Shown in pieces: positions 18,843 through 27,076 of a stretch of 64,000 nt of DNA. Source of the stretch: Synechococcus sp. CBW1108 (GTDB lineage Bacteria; Cyanobacteriota; Cyanobacteriia; PCC-6307; Cyanobiaceae); contig NZ_CP060395.1 in the NCBI RefSeq assembly GCF_015840335.1, positions 806,001-870,000 on the forward strand. The letters are read 5' to 3'. The notes beneath the pieces are model-generated. The model did no database searches. It was not told where the DNA came from and worked only from the letters and a program-made list of their open reading frames with translations. The position numbers were made by a program, and so were the translations under genes. Every line of letters begins with the position of its first letter. Position 1 is the first letter of the stretch.

Positions 18843-19664
18843 TCATCGATGGGGAGGGGATGACAAGGGGAAGCAGGGCGAGTCCATAGGCGGGGGGCAG
18901 GTCAGTTGCGCCAGTTGCAGGGCCAGACCAGTGACCAACACCGCCAGGAAGGCCGCCTGGGGAGAAACCCCCAGGATTTCCACCAGAATTGAACCCGCCA
19001 CCGCTGCCACTCCCGTGACCAGCAACACTGCAAAGGGACGCTCCTGCCAGGGGCAGTGATGGGGCTGGGCAAGCATTTCCCAGCAGATCACAAACAGAGG
19101 TGGGTAGAGCACTACGCGCGAGCCGAGCAGCTGCACCAGCAGCAGACCCCCGGCCACAAAAATGGCCAGGGGCAGCCATGGGGAGGGAATGGGGCCATGG
19201 CCGAGAGCTAGGCGAGGTTGGGGAATGGTGCCCGGGGCCAAGCGGCTGGGCAGCACCGCCAACAGGGCCAGACCTCCGGTGCCGACCAGGATGGTGGCCG
19301 GATACTGCCAACTTGTGATCCCCAAGGCCAGGGGCAGCATCCCGGCTGAAATGGCTGGCACGATCGGCGAGCGCAGGGCCCGGATCACCAGCAAGCTCAA
19401 CAGCAGGATCAGCACCACCGAAACGGGGCCATAGGGAATCGTGCGGCTGATTCCCACCCCCAGAATCGCCGTGAGCACTGGCGTCAACACCAGCAGCCGG
19501 GGCGAGCGGGCCAAGCTGCCAGCGGGATCGCTGAACAGCACCGATGCCAGGGCTCCCAGTTTCGGAAACAACAGAAGAGGGATGGCGCTGGCGTTAGCAA
19601 GGGCCGTAATCAAGGCCAGATAAAGGGCCGTTGCCAGGGTGGGCCCCGATCGCAATTGAATCAA
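18843..19664 (-). CDS. Polytopic membrane protein, HPP-like
   Basis: A 273-residue protein with about eight hydrophobic segments. The pattern FPKLGALASVLFSDPAGSLARSP near the N-terminus resembles the HPP family (integral membrane proteins linked to nitrite transport in chloroplasts and cyanobacteria), and a second half-repeat (LYPPLFVICWEML, then GVAAVAGSILVEILG) has the same outline. The short soluble tail contains CPPPMDSPC. The assignment is from pattern only. It is followed on the same strand by the VOC gene and preceded by hemB with one base between, which suggests cotranscription with hemB. Confidence 0.55.
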   Translation of the reverse strand: MIQLRSGPTLATALYLALITALANASAIPLLLFPKLGALASVLFSDPAGSLARSPRLLVLTPVLTAILGVGISRTIPYGPVSVVLILLLSLLVIRALRSPIVPAISAGMLPLALGITSWQYPATILVGTGGLALLAVLPSRLAPGTIPQPRLALGHGPIPSPWLPLAIFVAGGLLLVQLLGSRVVLYPPLFVICWEMLAQPHHCPWQERPFAVLLVTGVAAVAGSILVEILGVSPQAAFLAVLVTGLALQLAQLTCPPPMDSPCFPLSSPPHR

Positions 19665-19665
19665 C

Positions 19666-20667
19666 TCATCCCTGCCTCAGCCACTGGGCCGCCTCGCAGG
19701 CGTGATAGGTGAGGATCAGATCGGCGCCGGCCCGTTTGAAGCAGAGCAGGGTTTCCAGCACCACCGCCCGCTCGTCGATCCAGCCCCTCTCAGCCGCCGC
19801 CTTGACCATGGCGTATTCACCGCTGACGTTGTATGCGGCAATGGGAAGCTCGGTTTCACCCCGCAGCCGGTAAATGATGTCGAGGTAGGCCAGGCCTGGC
19901 TTCACCATGATGATGTCAGCGCCCTCGTGCTCATCGAGCTGGGCCTCGGTGAGGGCTTCACGGCCATTGGCCGGATCCATTTGATAAGTAGATTTGTCGC
20001 CAGGGATGGGCTTGCCGGCGGCGGCCCGAGGAGCGGAATCCAGGGCTTCACGGAAGGGGCCGTAATAGGCGGAGGCGTATTTGGCGGTATAGCTGATGAT
20101 GCCGATGTGCTCAAAACCCTCCTCATCGAGAGCCTCGCGGATGGCCCCAACCCGGCCGTCCATCATGTCGCTGGGGCCGATCAGGTCGGCACCGGCCCGG
20201 GCCTGGGCCACGGCCTGCTTGCAGAGCACCGCCACCGTCTCATCGTTGAGCACCACCCCCCCATCGCTGACGATGCCGTCGTGGCCATCGCAGGAATAGG
20301 GATCCAGGGCCACGTCGGTCATGATCGCCATGCCCGGATGCATCTCCTTGAGCCGGCGAATGGCTCGGGGGATCAGGCCATGCTCGTTGAAGCACTCGGC
20401 CCCGTCCTCCGTTTTGAGGCCGTCGGCCACCTTGGGGAACAGCACCACGCAGCGGATGCCCAGGTCCCAGGCGCGGCCCACTTCCTCCACCAGCCCCTCC
20501 AAGCTCCAGCGCATGGCCCCTGGCATGGCCCCGATCGGCTCGTTGCTGGCGCCCTCATGCACAAAGAGCGGATAGATGAAGTCGGCGGCGCTGAGCTGGT
20601 GCTCCCGCACCATCGCCCGCAGGGCCGGGGTGCGGCGCAGCCTGCGGGGGCGGTAGGTGAGCTCCAT
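19666..20667 (-). CDS. hemB: Porphobilinogen synthase (5-aminolevulinate dehydratase)
   Basis: A 333-residue enzyme condensing two 5-aminolevulinate molecules to porphobilinogen, the common step toward chlorophyll, heme and bilins. YPLFVHEG is the N-terminal arm signature; PYSCDGHDGIV is the metal-site region in which only one of the zinc cysteines remains, as in Mg-dependent cyanobacterial and plant forms. The Schiff-base lysines lie in YTAKYASAYYGPFREA and IMVKPGLAYLDII. ATG 20667 (MELTYRPRR) is chosen; an upstream in-frame start at 20781 would run into the dnaJ-like gene. It lies downstream of that gene on the same strand. Confidence 0.97.
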   Translation of the reverse strand: MELTYRPRRLRRTPALRAMVREHQLSAADFIYPLFVHEGASNEPIGAMPGAMRWSLEGLVEEVGRAWDLGIRCVVLFPKVADGLKTEDGAECFNEHGLIPRAIRRLKEMHPGMAIMTDVALDPYSCDGHDGIVSDGGVVLNDETVAVLCKQAVAQARAGADLIGPSDMMDGRVGAIREALDEEGFEHIGIISYTAKYASAYYGPFREALDSAPRAAAGKPIPGDKSTYQMDPANGREALTEAQLDEHEGADIIMVKPGLAYLDIIYRLRGETELPIAAYNVSGEYAMVKAAAERGWIDERAVVLETLLCFKRAGADLILTYHACEAAQWLRQG

Positions 20668-20692
20668 GGGGCCAATCTCTCTAGGGCGGATC

Positions 20693-21661
20693 CTAGAGAC
20701 GGGCGGCCTGAATCCAACCCGCCCGGGGATCGGCACTGCGGGCGGCGCGCAACTGCTCCAGCAACTGCCGTTCCTCGGCACTGAGCTGGCCTGGCAACTT
20801 GAGCACCGGGGTGAGCAGCAGGTCGCCGCGGCCGTCCTTGAGCGGCCAACCCTTGCCCTTGAGCCGCAGGCTGCGGCCCAGGGTCATGCCGGGGGGCACC
20901 TGGACGGAGGCCTCTCCATCGGGGGTGGCCACCCGCACCTCGCCGCCGAGGGCCAGCTCATCGAGGCTGAGGGGTAGCTCGGCCCGCAGCTGGTCGCCGT
21001 CGAGCTTCCACACCGGATGCTCCTGGAGCTGCAGGTTGAGGTAGAGGTCGCCGCGGCGGCCGGTGCCGGGCTGCAGATTGCCCTTGCTCTTAAGCCGCAG
21101 CCGGCTGCCGTGCTTCACCCCCGGGGGGATGCGCACCTGCACCCGCTCGTCGTTGACGGCCAGGGTGCGCTCGGAACCGCGGAAGGCGTCGGCAAAGGAG
21201 AGGCTGATGCTGGCCTCAGCATCGAGATTCACCGCCGGGGCGCGGCCACCTCCGGACATACCGCCGGCAAATCCACCGGGAAAGCCCGAACTAAAACCGA
21301 AACCGCCCGGGGCACCGCCAGGGGCGGGCCCACCAAAACGTCCCAGCAGGTCGTTGATGAAATCGTCGAAATTGCCGTAGCGGCCGAAGTCAACGTCCAC
21401 CCCGCCCGTGCCAGAGCCGCCGCCGGCCTGGCTCCAGTACTGGCCAAACTGTTCATAGCGGCGGCGCTTATCCGGGTCGGAGAGCACCTCATAGGCCTCG
21501 CTCACCTCCTTGAACTTGGCCTCGGCACCCGCATCGCCTGGATTGACATCCGGGTGGTACTGGCGGGCCAGCTTGCGAAAGGCCCGCTTGATGGCGTCCG
21601 CATCGGCGCTCCGCTCCACGCCCAGCACTTTGAAGTAGTCGCGGTAGCCGTTTGCGCCCAT
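20693..21661 (-). CDS. DnaJ-class co-chaperone without zinc finger (CbpA/DnaJ2 type)
   Basis: A 322-residue type II J-domain protein that stimulates DnaK. The J domain covers residues 1-70 with [20 protein letters not shown] and the HPD triad (YHPDVNPGD). A Gly-rich stretch (residues ~80-150, [16 protein letters not shown]) follows. The two C-terminal beta domains start at [19 protein letters not shown], with [10 protein letters not shown] and [11 protein letters not shown] as the paired substrate-binding strands. There are no CxxCxGxG repeats. Start ATG 21661; hemB follows 25 bases after the stop. Confidence 0.93.
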   Translation of the reverse strand: MGANGYRDYFKVLGVERSADADAIKRAFRKLARQYHPDVNPGDAGAEAKFKEVSEAYEVLSDPDKRRRYEQFGQYWSQAGGGSGTGGVDVDFGRYGNFDDFINDLLGRFGGPAPGGAPGGFGFSSGFPGGFAGGMSGGGRAPAVNLDAEASISLSFADAFRGSERTLAVNDERVQVRIPPGVKHGSRLRLKSKGNLQPGTGRRGDLYLNLQLQEHPVWKLDGDQLRAELPLSLDELALGGEVRVATPDGEASVQVPPGMTLGRSLRLKGKGWPLKDGRGDLLLTPVLKLPGQLSAEERQLLEQLRAARSADPRAGWIQAARL

Positions 21662-21845
21662 CGACCTCCCTATCCACCGCTAGTTGTCCATTGTTTCAGC
21701 CATGGGGCTGTTCAGCCGCAGCGCCGAAGGGCGGAAGGCCGAACGCCGGCGCCCCAACTCCCCGCTGTGGTTTTGCGCACACGGCCCGGCCAGAGCCGGC
21801 CATCAGCCGTAGCCTCCGGCCGCTGACCCGCACACCCGCACCCCG

Positions 21846-22286
21846 ATGCCCGAGTTCGGCTCCCTGCGTTCTGCCCTATTGATCGGCCTGAGCACGGTGC
21901 TTCTGGGCTTTACGGCCACCGCCAGTGCCGCCAAAGGAGCCAACGTTCCTGGCGCCCCAACCACCCCCAGCCTCGGCGAGGACCTGGCCCCCTCCAGCCC
22001 GGAACAAAAGGCCCTCAGCGACTACCTGCGAGCCAAGGGGGCGATTTTCTATGGCGCCTGGTGGTGTCCAGCCTGCTTCCAGCAGAAAAATCTGTTTGGC
22101 AAAGAGGCCGGCAACACCCTTCCCTACGTGGAGTGCGACAAAACTGACCCAGGTCGGGCCCGCTGCCAGGCGGCCCAGATCCGCGCCTACCCCACCTGGG
22201 ACCAGCCAGGCAAGGAGCGCCGCGAAGGGGTCCAGACCCTCCAGGAACTGAAGATCTGGAGCGGCTTCCCAGGAAGCACCCCCTAA
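21846..22286 (+). CDS. Exported thioredoxin-like protein (CPAC active site)
   Basis: A 146-residue protein with a Sec signal or N-terminal anchor (residues ~8-29, LLIGLSTVLLGFTATASAA). The mature domain has a thioredoxin-like active site WWCPACFQQKNLFG and two further Cys residues (VECDK and RARCQ), followed by IRAYPTWDQ, which resembles the cis-Pro region (YPTW). The pattern is that of the thioredoxin-like domain fused to VKOR in cyanobacteria, here as a free-standing protein. It should act in periplasmic or lumenal disulfide exchange. Start ATG 21846. The 180 bases before it show no clear gene. Confidence 0.82.
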   Translation: MPEFGSLRSALLIGLSTVLLGFTATASAAKGANVPGAPTTPSLGEDLAPSSPEQKALSDYLRAKGAIFYGAWWCPACFQQKNLFGKEAGNTLPYVECDKTDPGRARCQAAQIRAYPTWDQPGKERREGVQTLQELKIWSGFPGSTP

Positions 22287-22320
22287 AAAGCTGCCATGCA
22301 GCCATCCCAATCTGAAGCGC

Positions 22321-22956
22321 GTGGTCCTCTCCCCAGCCTGCGAACGCAATAAGCAGCCGCTCCTGGCCCTGCTTCAAGCCTGGCTGCCCGAGCGGGCGCG
22401 GGTGCTTGAGATTGGCTCCGGCAACGGTCAGCACGCCGCCTATTTCGGCGCGAACATCCCAGCTTTGACCTGGCAAGCCAGCGAGCGACAGGAGGGGCTG
22501 GCAATCCTGCGGGGCCAACTGGCAGGCCTGGCCCGGCAGGAGCTGGCGCCAGCTGCCGAACTGCCCACAGCAATCCGCCTCGATGTGACCGAGGCCGAAC
22601 AGTGGCCTAACGGCCGCTTCGACGCCGTATTCAGCGCCAACACCTGCCACATCATGCCGGCACTGGCCCTGCCCCAGCTGCTGGCCGGAGTGCACCAGGT
22701 GCTGGAGCCCGGTGGCCTGCTGCTGCTCTACGGCCCCTTTCACGACGGTGGGGTGCACACCGCGGCCAGCAACCTCAGTTTCGATGCCCATCTGCGCAGC
22801 CTCGATCCAGCCATGGGGGTGCGGGATGCACTTGAGCTAAAGCAGCAAGCCCTCGCCGTGGGCCTGGAGCCCCTTGACGATGTGGCCATGCCAACCAACA
22901 ACCGCACCCTGATCTTCAGCTCAGGGCCCTGGCAATCCAGCAGGATGTTGCCATGA
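22321..22956 (+). CDS. DUF938 class I SAM-dependent methyltransferase
   Basis: A 211-residue protein. SPACERNKQPLL is the typical DUF938 opening, VLEIGSGNGQHAAYFG is the SAM-binding glycine loop, and DAVFSANTCHIM is the motif after strand four. LLLYGPFHDGGVHTAASNLSFDAHLR is also family-typical. The substrate is unknown. The only usable start is GTG 22321, close to the conserved region. It lies 34 bases after the thioredoxin-like gene and its stop overlaps the SemiSWEET start (ATGA). Confidence 0.88.
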   Translation: MVLSPACERNKQPLLALLQAWLPERARVLEIGSGNGQHAAYFGANIPALTWQASERQEGLAILRGQLAGLARQELAPAAELPTAIRLDVTEAEQWPNGRFDAVFSANTCHIMPALALPQLLAGVHQVLEPGGLLLLYGPFHDGGVHTAASNLSFDAHLRSLDPAMGVRDALELKQQALAVGLEPLDDVAMPTNNRTLIFSSGPWQSSRMLP

Positions 22957-23312
22957 GCCAACAAACATCCGCCATTGAACTGCTGGGCTACGCGGCAGCT
23001 TCCCTGACCACCTTGAGCTTCATTCCCCAGGCAATGAGAACCCTCAGCAGTGGCGACACCCGGGGGATCTCCCTAAGCATGTATGCCTTTTTCACCAGTG
23101 GTATTGCCCTGTGGCTGGTTTATGGCATTTTCACGCGCAATGGCCCTCTGATCATTGCCAATGCGATCACGGTTGTGCTCTCGGGCCTGATTCTGCAGCG
23201 CAAGCTGGAGGATCATTTAGGCGAAAAGCGCAGCAACAGCAAAGCCGGGTCTAGCAAAACCGGGAGAAAGCATAGAATTACCAGGCCGAGGACACGAGCA
23301 AGTCAATTATAA
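22953..23312 (+). CDS. SemiSWEET (PQ-loop/MtN3) transporter
   Basis: A 119-residue protein with one triple-helix bundle, residues ~5-88, the unit that dimerises to form a bacterial SemiSWEET sugar facilitator. The PQ motif sits in LSFIPQAMRTL and is followed by the usual GDTRGISLSMYAFF; a further helix begins GPLIIANAIT. The last ~30 residues are a Lys/Ser/Arg-rich tail (EKRSNSKAGSSKTGRKHR) absent from most family members. Substrate unknown, sugars by family. Start ATG 22953, overlapping the methyltransferase stop by four bases. Confidence 0.88.
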   Translation: MSQQTSAIELLGYAAASLTTLSFIPQAMRTLSSGDTRGISLSMYAFFTSGIALWLVYGIFTRNGPLIIANAITVVLSGLILQRKLEDHLGEKRSNSKAGSSKTGRKHRITRPRTRASQL

Positions 23313-23367
23313 AAATAAATTACAAAGGCAAGCAATCGGCCTGGCTTAGCAAACAATAAGCCTGGGC

Positions 23368-23730
23368 CTAGCCAACCAAATAATCAGGAATTACGCTAAA
23401 TAAAATCGCCAATGCCAAGGCGGCAAAGCAATTCTCTAGACCCTGCAAGCCGGCGAACAGATTGCTCAAATCATTGCCAGCCGAATTAGTAATCCTGTAG
23501 AGCCTTACACTGCTAAAATACAATGAATAGCAGGAATACATTGCCACCAGGAAAGACGCTACTGCAAACATAATTTCCTGCCAGTTGGCAGAGGAGGCAC
23601 CCTGGAGGGCGCCCCCAGCCTTGATTACAACAAGCAAAGCGATGGCGATGGCAGCAATTCTCTGCTTGGCCACAAGCTGCCTGAACTCAACATCCTGCTT
23701 TGGAGTGAATTCAAATTGGAATTTGGCCAT
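23368..23730 (-). CDS. AT-rich orphan membrane protein
   Basis: A 120-residue protein with three probable membrane segments (about residues 25-45, 53-75 and 98-115) after a charged N-terminus (KFQFEFTPKQDVEF). I do not recognise the family. The base composition is clearly AT-richer than the neighbours, with frequent AAT, ATT and TTA codons, which suggests a foreign or recent origin. ATG 23730 is the most likely start; a TTG at 23757 is possible. Nearby non-coding bases (23280-23367 and 23731-23800) are also AT-rich. It stands alone, convergent with the SemiSWEET gene. Confidence 0.6.
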   Translation of the reverse strand: MAKFQFEFTPKQDVEFRQLVAKQRIAAIAIALLVVIKAGGALQGASSANWQEIMFAVASFLVAMYSCYSLYFSSVRLYRITNSAGNDLSNLFAGLQGLENCFAALALAILFSVIPDYLVG

Positions 23731-23861
23731 TAATTCAGAATTTCCCAGTAGCAGCAAGTCTAGACCAGAGTTGATCAGGCTCTGATTGAAAAAGCGAGAG
23801 CCATTGCCTGATCAAGTGCAAGTCTGCAGGGTTTGAAGGAGTTGACTCACCGGGCCCTACG

Positions 23862-24734
23862 GTGAATTTTTGCCCCCAGCCTCTCGCAGTGCAGCCGCAT
23901 ACAGCCCGCCCGCCCGTAGCCCTGGTCACCGGGGCCTCCTCCGGCATCGGCCTGGCGACAGCGCAGGCCCTACTCGAGCGCGGCTTCAAGGTGGTTGGGG
24001 CGGCGCGGCGCCAGGAGCCGATGGCCCCCCTGGTGCCTGCCGGCCTGCAGCCACTGGCCCTCGATCTGGCCAAGCCCGCCAGCATTGCGGCAGCTGCGGA
24101 GCGCCTCGCCCAGGACAACCCCGGCGGCATCGACCTGCTCGTAAATAATGCCGGCTATGGCGTCTACGGTTCGGTAGAGGAAACGCCACTGGCTGTGGCT
24201 CGCCGCCAGTTTGAAGTGAACCTGTTCGGCCTGGCGGACCTCACCCAGCGCCTGCTGCCGGCTATGCGAGAGCGCCGTTCGGGGCGAATCATCAACGTCT
24301 CCTCAATGGGTGGGCGCATCTATGCGCCGCTGGGGGCCTGGTATCACGCCTCCAAGCACGCCCTGGAGGGTTGGTCTGACTGCCTGCGGCTGGAGCTTGC
24401 CGATTTCGGCATTCACGTGGTGGTGGTGCAACCCGGCATCATCCGCACCAACTTTGCCGAAATGATGCAGGAGCCCCTGCTGGAGCGCTCCGGCAACGGC
24501 CCCTACGGCCAACTCACCAAGATTTTGCTGGAGGGCTTTGCTGACATCTACGACGCCCGCCGCAGCTCCTCACCCAACCTGGTGGGCCGCACGATCGCAG
24601 CTGCAGCCTGTGCGGCCCATCCCCGCAGCCGTTACGTGGTGGGCTATCTGGCCCGGCCCCTGCTGCTGGTGCGCAACCTGCTCGGCGATCGCATCTACGA
24701 CTCGCTCACGATGGCCAACTTCCGCCGCCGCTAA
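23862..24734 (+). CDS. Short-chain dehydrogenase/reductase
   Basis: A 290-residue NAD(P)-dependent oxidoreductase of the classical SDR type. The nucleotide site is TGASSGIG (near residue 25), the structural motif NNAGYGVYG, the catalytic Ser in INVSSMGG and the Tyr/Lys pair in YHASKHALEG. An Arg after the glycine motif (GAARRQE) suggests preference for NADP. The C-terminal extension (YVVGYLARPLLLVRNLLGD) resembles retinol/sterol-type SDRs that touch a membrane. Substrate unknown. Starts at GTG 23862. It faces the permuted tmRNA gene. Confidence 0.88.
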   Translation: MNFCPQPLAVQPHTARPPVALVTGASSGIGLATAQALLERGFKVVGAARRQEPMAPLVPAGLQPLALDLAKPASIAAAAERLAQDNPGGIDLLVNNAGYGVYGSVEETPLAVARRQFEVNLFGLADLTQRLLPAMRERRSGRIINVSSMGGRIYAPLGAWYHASKHALEGWSDCLRLELADFGIHVVVVQPGIIRTNFAEMMQEPLLERSGNGPYGQLTKILLEGFADIYDARRSSSPNLVGRTIAAAACAAHPRSRYVVGYLARPLLLVRNLLGDRIYDSLTMANFRRR

Positions 24735-24739
24735 CTACT

Positions 24740-24760
24740 AAAAAGGGCCCTTCCAGGCCC
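24740..24760 (-). terminator. Terminator of the tmRNA gene
   Basis: On the minus strand a GGGCC/GGCCC stem (24756-24760 with 24745-24749) with a six-base loop is followed by five T residues (complement of 24740-24744). Confidence 0.8.
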
Positions 24761-25021
24761 CATGGATCATTTGGGTGATAAGGCTGATCTCACCCCATCT
24801 CCCTTAAAGGGTCAGGCGGCCACGGGGGCGGTCTGACGGGAGAAACGAACGATGTTATTCGCTGTTACGGATTTGCTCTTACCGAGCAGGCTTCAGTCAC
24901 CCTCCTCATACCCCGTCGAAACCATTGCAGCCCCGGGAAGGGGGAATGGAGCTGAGCGGAATCGAACCGCTGTCCGAAGCACCGGTGTGGATCACCTAGT
25001 CCGACCGAAACCGGACTCCGT
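24761..25021 (-). ncRNA. ssrA: Two-piece (circularly permuted) tmRNA
   Basis: On the minus strand the acceptor piece comes first: a T arm (GCGGTTCGATTCCGC) and the 3' acceptor strand CAGCTCC plus discriminator A end at about 24945. A short spacer follows, then the coding piece begins at 24934 with GGGGCTGCAATGGTTTCGAC, whose first seven bases pair with that acceptor strand. The tag frame runs 24862-24812 from resume codon GCG and encodes ANNIVRFSRQTAPVAA then TGA, very close to known picocyanobacterial tags. Pseudoknot-forming sequence follows up to a terminator. Processing would remove the spacer and leave two RNAs held by pairing. Outer ends are approximate. It rescues stalled ribosomes with SmpB. 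Confidence 0.95.
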
Positions 25022-25053
25022 CATTGTGACAGCTTCAACCGCAGACCGCAGGG

Positions 25054-26244
25054 GTGGGCATCACCGACCAAGACACCAGCTCAATCAGCGGCGTGGCTGT
25101 GGTGCCACCGGGTCTTGAGGAAGCAGCAGCGGCCGAGCTCACGGCCCTGGGCTGTCAGGCCGGCCCACCCCTACGCCGGGCCGTGCGCTTCCAAACAAAC
25201 CTGGCCGGCTACTACCGGCTGCACCTCCAGGCCCGCCTGCCCTTCCGGCTGCTGCGGGAGCTGGCCAGCTTTCCCTGCCACAGCCGCGACGAGCTCTACG
25301 CCGGTGTGCAGCGCGCCGTCGACTGGAGCCGCTGGCTACCTCCTGGTGCCAGCTTCCGGGTCGATGCCACCGGCAGCGCCCCCGGCCTCAACCACAGCCA
25401 CTACAGCGCCCTGCAGGTCAAAAATGCCCTGGTAGATCTGCAGCGCCAGCAGTGGGGCGCCCGCTCCTCGGTCGACCTGGACGATCCCGACCTGGCCCTG
25501 CACCTGCACCTAGGCGGTGGTGCAGCAGCCCTGAGCATCGATGGCAGCGGCGCCAGCCTGCATAAGCGGGGCTACCGGGCTGCCATGGGCCTGGCCCCGC
25601 TCAAGGAAAACCTGGCCGCCGGCCTGATCGCCCTCACCAGCTGGGATGGCTCGGTACCCCTGGCAGATCCCCTCTGCGGCTCCGGCACCCTGCTGATCGA
25701 AGCCGCCTGCCTGGCCCTGGGCCGGGCGCCGGGGCTGGGGCGCCCCTTCGGCCTCGAGCGCTGGCCCGATTTCAACCCCCAGCTCTGGCAGCAGGAGCGC
25801 GAGGCCGCCGCCGCCCTGGCCCGGGAGACCCTCCCCTGCGGCAAGGCCCTGGCACCAATCGTGGGCATGGAGCAGGACGCCGGGGTGCTGGAGCAGGCCC
25901 GCAGCAACGCCAAGGAGGCCGGCGTGGCCGGGGCCCTCGATCTGCGCCAGGGCGACTGCCGCGACTTTGAGCCGCCGACCGGGCCAGGGATCCTGGTCTG
26001 CAACCCGCCCTACGGCGAGCGCCTCGGTGGGGGCCTCGGTGGGGGCCTCGGTGGGGGCGAGGCCCTGGAATCCCTCTACGCCGACCTGGGCCACATGGTG
26101 AAGGAGCGCTGCAGCGGCTGGAGCCTGTGGCTGCTGAGCGGCAACCCTGAACTCACCGGCGCCCTGAGGATGAAGGCGAGCCGCCGCATCCCGATCAGCA
26201 ACGGGGGCATTGACTGCCGCTGGCTGCACTACGAGGTGCGCTAA
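25054..26244 (+). CDS. THUMP-domain rRNA methyltransferase, RlmL-like
   Basis: A 396-residue SAM-dependent RNA methyltransferase like the N-terminal half of RlmL (23S rRNA m2G2445). A THUMP/ferredoxin-like region (residues 1-160) contains FRVDATGSAPGLNHS, and DGSGASLHKRGYR leads into the Rossmann domain. The SAM site is DPLCGSGTLLIEAA and the catalytic motif NPPYGERL. Directly after it, three 12-base repeats encode GGGL units, an in-frame expansion in a surface loop. Starts at GTG 25054. It is divergent from ssrA with about 30 bases between. Confidence 0.9.
   Translation: MGITDQDTSSISGVAVVPPGLEEAAAAELTALGCQAGPPLRRAVRFQTNLAGYYRLHLQARLPFRLLRELASFPCHSRDELYAGVQRAVDWSRWLPPGASFRVDATGSAPGLNHSHYSALQVKNALVDLQRQQWGARSSVDLDDPDLALHLHLGGGAAALSIDGSGASLHKRGYRAAMGLAPLKENLAAGLIALTSWDGSVPLADPLCGSGTLLIEAACLALGRAPGLGRPFGLERWPDFNPQLWQQEREAAAALARETLPCGKALAPIVGMEQDAGVLEQARSNAKEAGVAGALDLRQGDCRDFEPPTGPGILVCNPPYGERLGGGLGGGLGGGEALESLYADLGHMVKERCSGWSLWLLSGNPELTGALRMKASRRIPISNGGIDCRWLHYEVR
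26021..26057 (+). repeat. 12-bp tandem repeat in the RlmL-like gene
   Basis: Three near-perfect copies of a GC-rich 12-base unit beginning at 26021, 26033 and 26045. The unit length is a multiple of three, so each copy adds four residues (Gly-Gly-Gly-Leu type) without a frameshift. Confidence 0.9.
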
Positions 26245-26248
26245 TCAA

Positions 26249-26635
26249 CTAGCGCCCCAGAATCGCCCTGGTGGTCTTGCTCAGACCGGCGGTGGTCTGG
26301 GGCAGGTAGGGCCCCTTGAGCAGCTGGCCGCCCACCCGCACAAACACCCCGGCCAGCACCAGATCCAAAGCGGCCACCACCAGGGCGGCATGGATCCAGC
26401 TCAGCCCCAGGGCCGCGTGCAGCCATAGGAGCAGGGCCAGCTCGGCACCGATCAGGGCCAGCAGCAGCAGGGCCAGCCCGCCGCTGAGCAGCAGGGCACC
26501 GCTGATCAGGCGCCGCTTCTCCCGATCCACCTCCTGCAGGGCAATGCGCACGTGCAGGTCCATCACAGAAGTCAGCAGGGCGCCAACCCGGCCCGCCGCC
26601 ACCCGGGCCACGCCGGGCGAGGTCGAATCCGTCAT
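26249..26635 (-). CDS. Phage-holin-superfamily membrane protein (YqjE-like)
   Basis: A 128-residue protein with two strong membrane segments (about residues 44-68 and 78-100), separated by a short loop, and an amphipathic N-terminus (MDLHVRIALQEVDREKRRLI) typical of the holin-X/YqjE superfamily. These are small stress-related inner-membrane proteins, not real phage holins. The gene overlaps by four bases the gene upstream that encodes a YqjD-like protein, the same order as yqjD-yqjE in enterobacteria. Confidence 0.72.
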   Translation of the reverse strand: MTDSTSPGVARVAAGRVGALLTSVMDLHVRIALQEVDREKRRLISGALLLSGGLALLLLALIGAELALLLWLHAALGLSWIHAALVVAALDLVLAGVFVRVGGQLLKGPYLPQTTAGLSKTTRAILGR

Positions 26636-27054
26636 GAGGAACGCCGGCCTGAGGCCAGCAGCAGGCCCAGCAACACCCCAACGCCCGCGGCAATACCGAT
26701 CGCCAGCAGGGGACGCTCCCGCACCGGCTTCTCAATCCGAGGCCGCAGGCTGGAATTGAGCTCATCGAGCAGGCTCTCCAGCTGGGCTTCGATCGGTGCC
26801 AGGTTTTCGGCCAGGCGGCTTGTCTGGCCGCCGGCCACGTCCAGCAGCTCGAGAAGCTGGTCCTTGACCACCGTGGCCGTTCGACCGGATTGGCTGGCGA
26901 TCACCTCCACCACCTCATCGAAGCTGCCCCGGGTGGCCTCAAGGGCCTGGCGGGCCACGGCCGGCCACTCCCGCTGAATGGAGGGGATCAGGGTCTCGAA
27001 ACGATCGCGAAAGCCCTCGGGGCTGGCGCTGTGGGGAGGCGCTTCGGCGGTCAT
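26632..27054 (-). CDS. YqjD/DUF883-like membrane-anchored protein
   Basis: A 140-residue protein: a helical, charged N-terminal ~100 residues (FDEVVEVIASQSGRTATVVKD) followed by one C-terminal membrane segment with a glycine-zipper look (LLAIGIAAGVGVLLGLLLA) and a short SGRRSS end. This is the layout of ElaB/YqjD proteins, which bind ribosomes at the membrane in E. coli stationary phase. Homology is judged by architecture only. Start ATG 27054; divergent from smc across a 99-base region with an inverted repeat. Confidence 0.68.
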   Translation of the reverse strand: MTAEAPPHSASPEGFRDRFETLIPSIQREWPAVARQALEATRGSFDEVVEVIASQSGRTATVVKDQLLELLDVAGGQTSRLAENLAPIEAQLESLLDELNSSLRPRIEKPVRERPLLAIGIAAGVGVLLGLLLASGRRSS

Positions 27055-27076
27055 GGCGGAGGGGGAGGCAACTCAG

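Noticed and set aside
18295-19311. Long minus-strand frame overlapping the VOC and membrane-protein genes
   Set aside because: It is out of frame with two better-supported genes and shows no consistent domain.
21702-21812. Short frame starting ATG between the DnaJ-like gene and the thioredoxin-like gene
   Set aside because: About 36 residues, Arg-rich, no family match and no ribosome site; treated as non-coding.
24852-25118. Plus-strand frame crossing the tmRNA gene
   Set aside because: The region is explained by the permuted tmRNA on the other strand.
26249-27054. Possible prophage remnant because of a holin-superfamily protein
   Set aside because: The holin-like protein pairs with a YqjD-like protein in a common stress operon, and there are no other phage genes.
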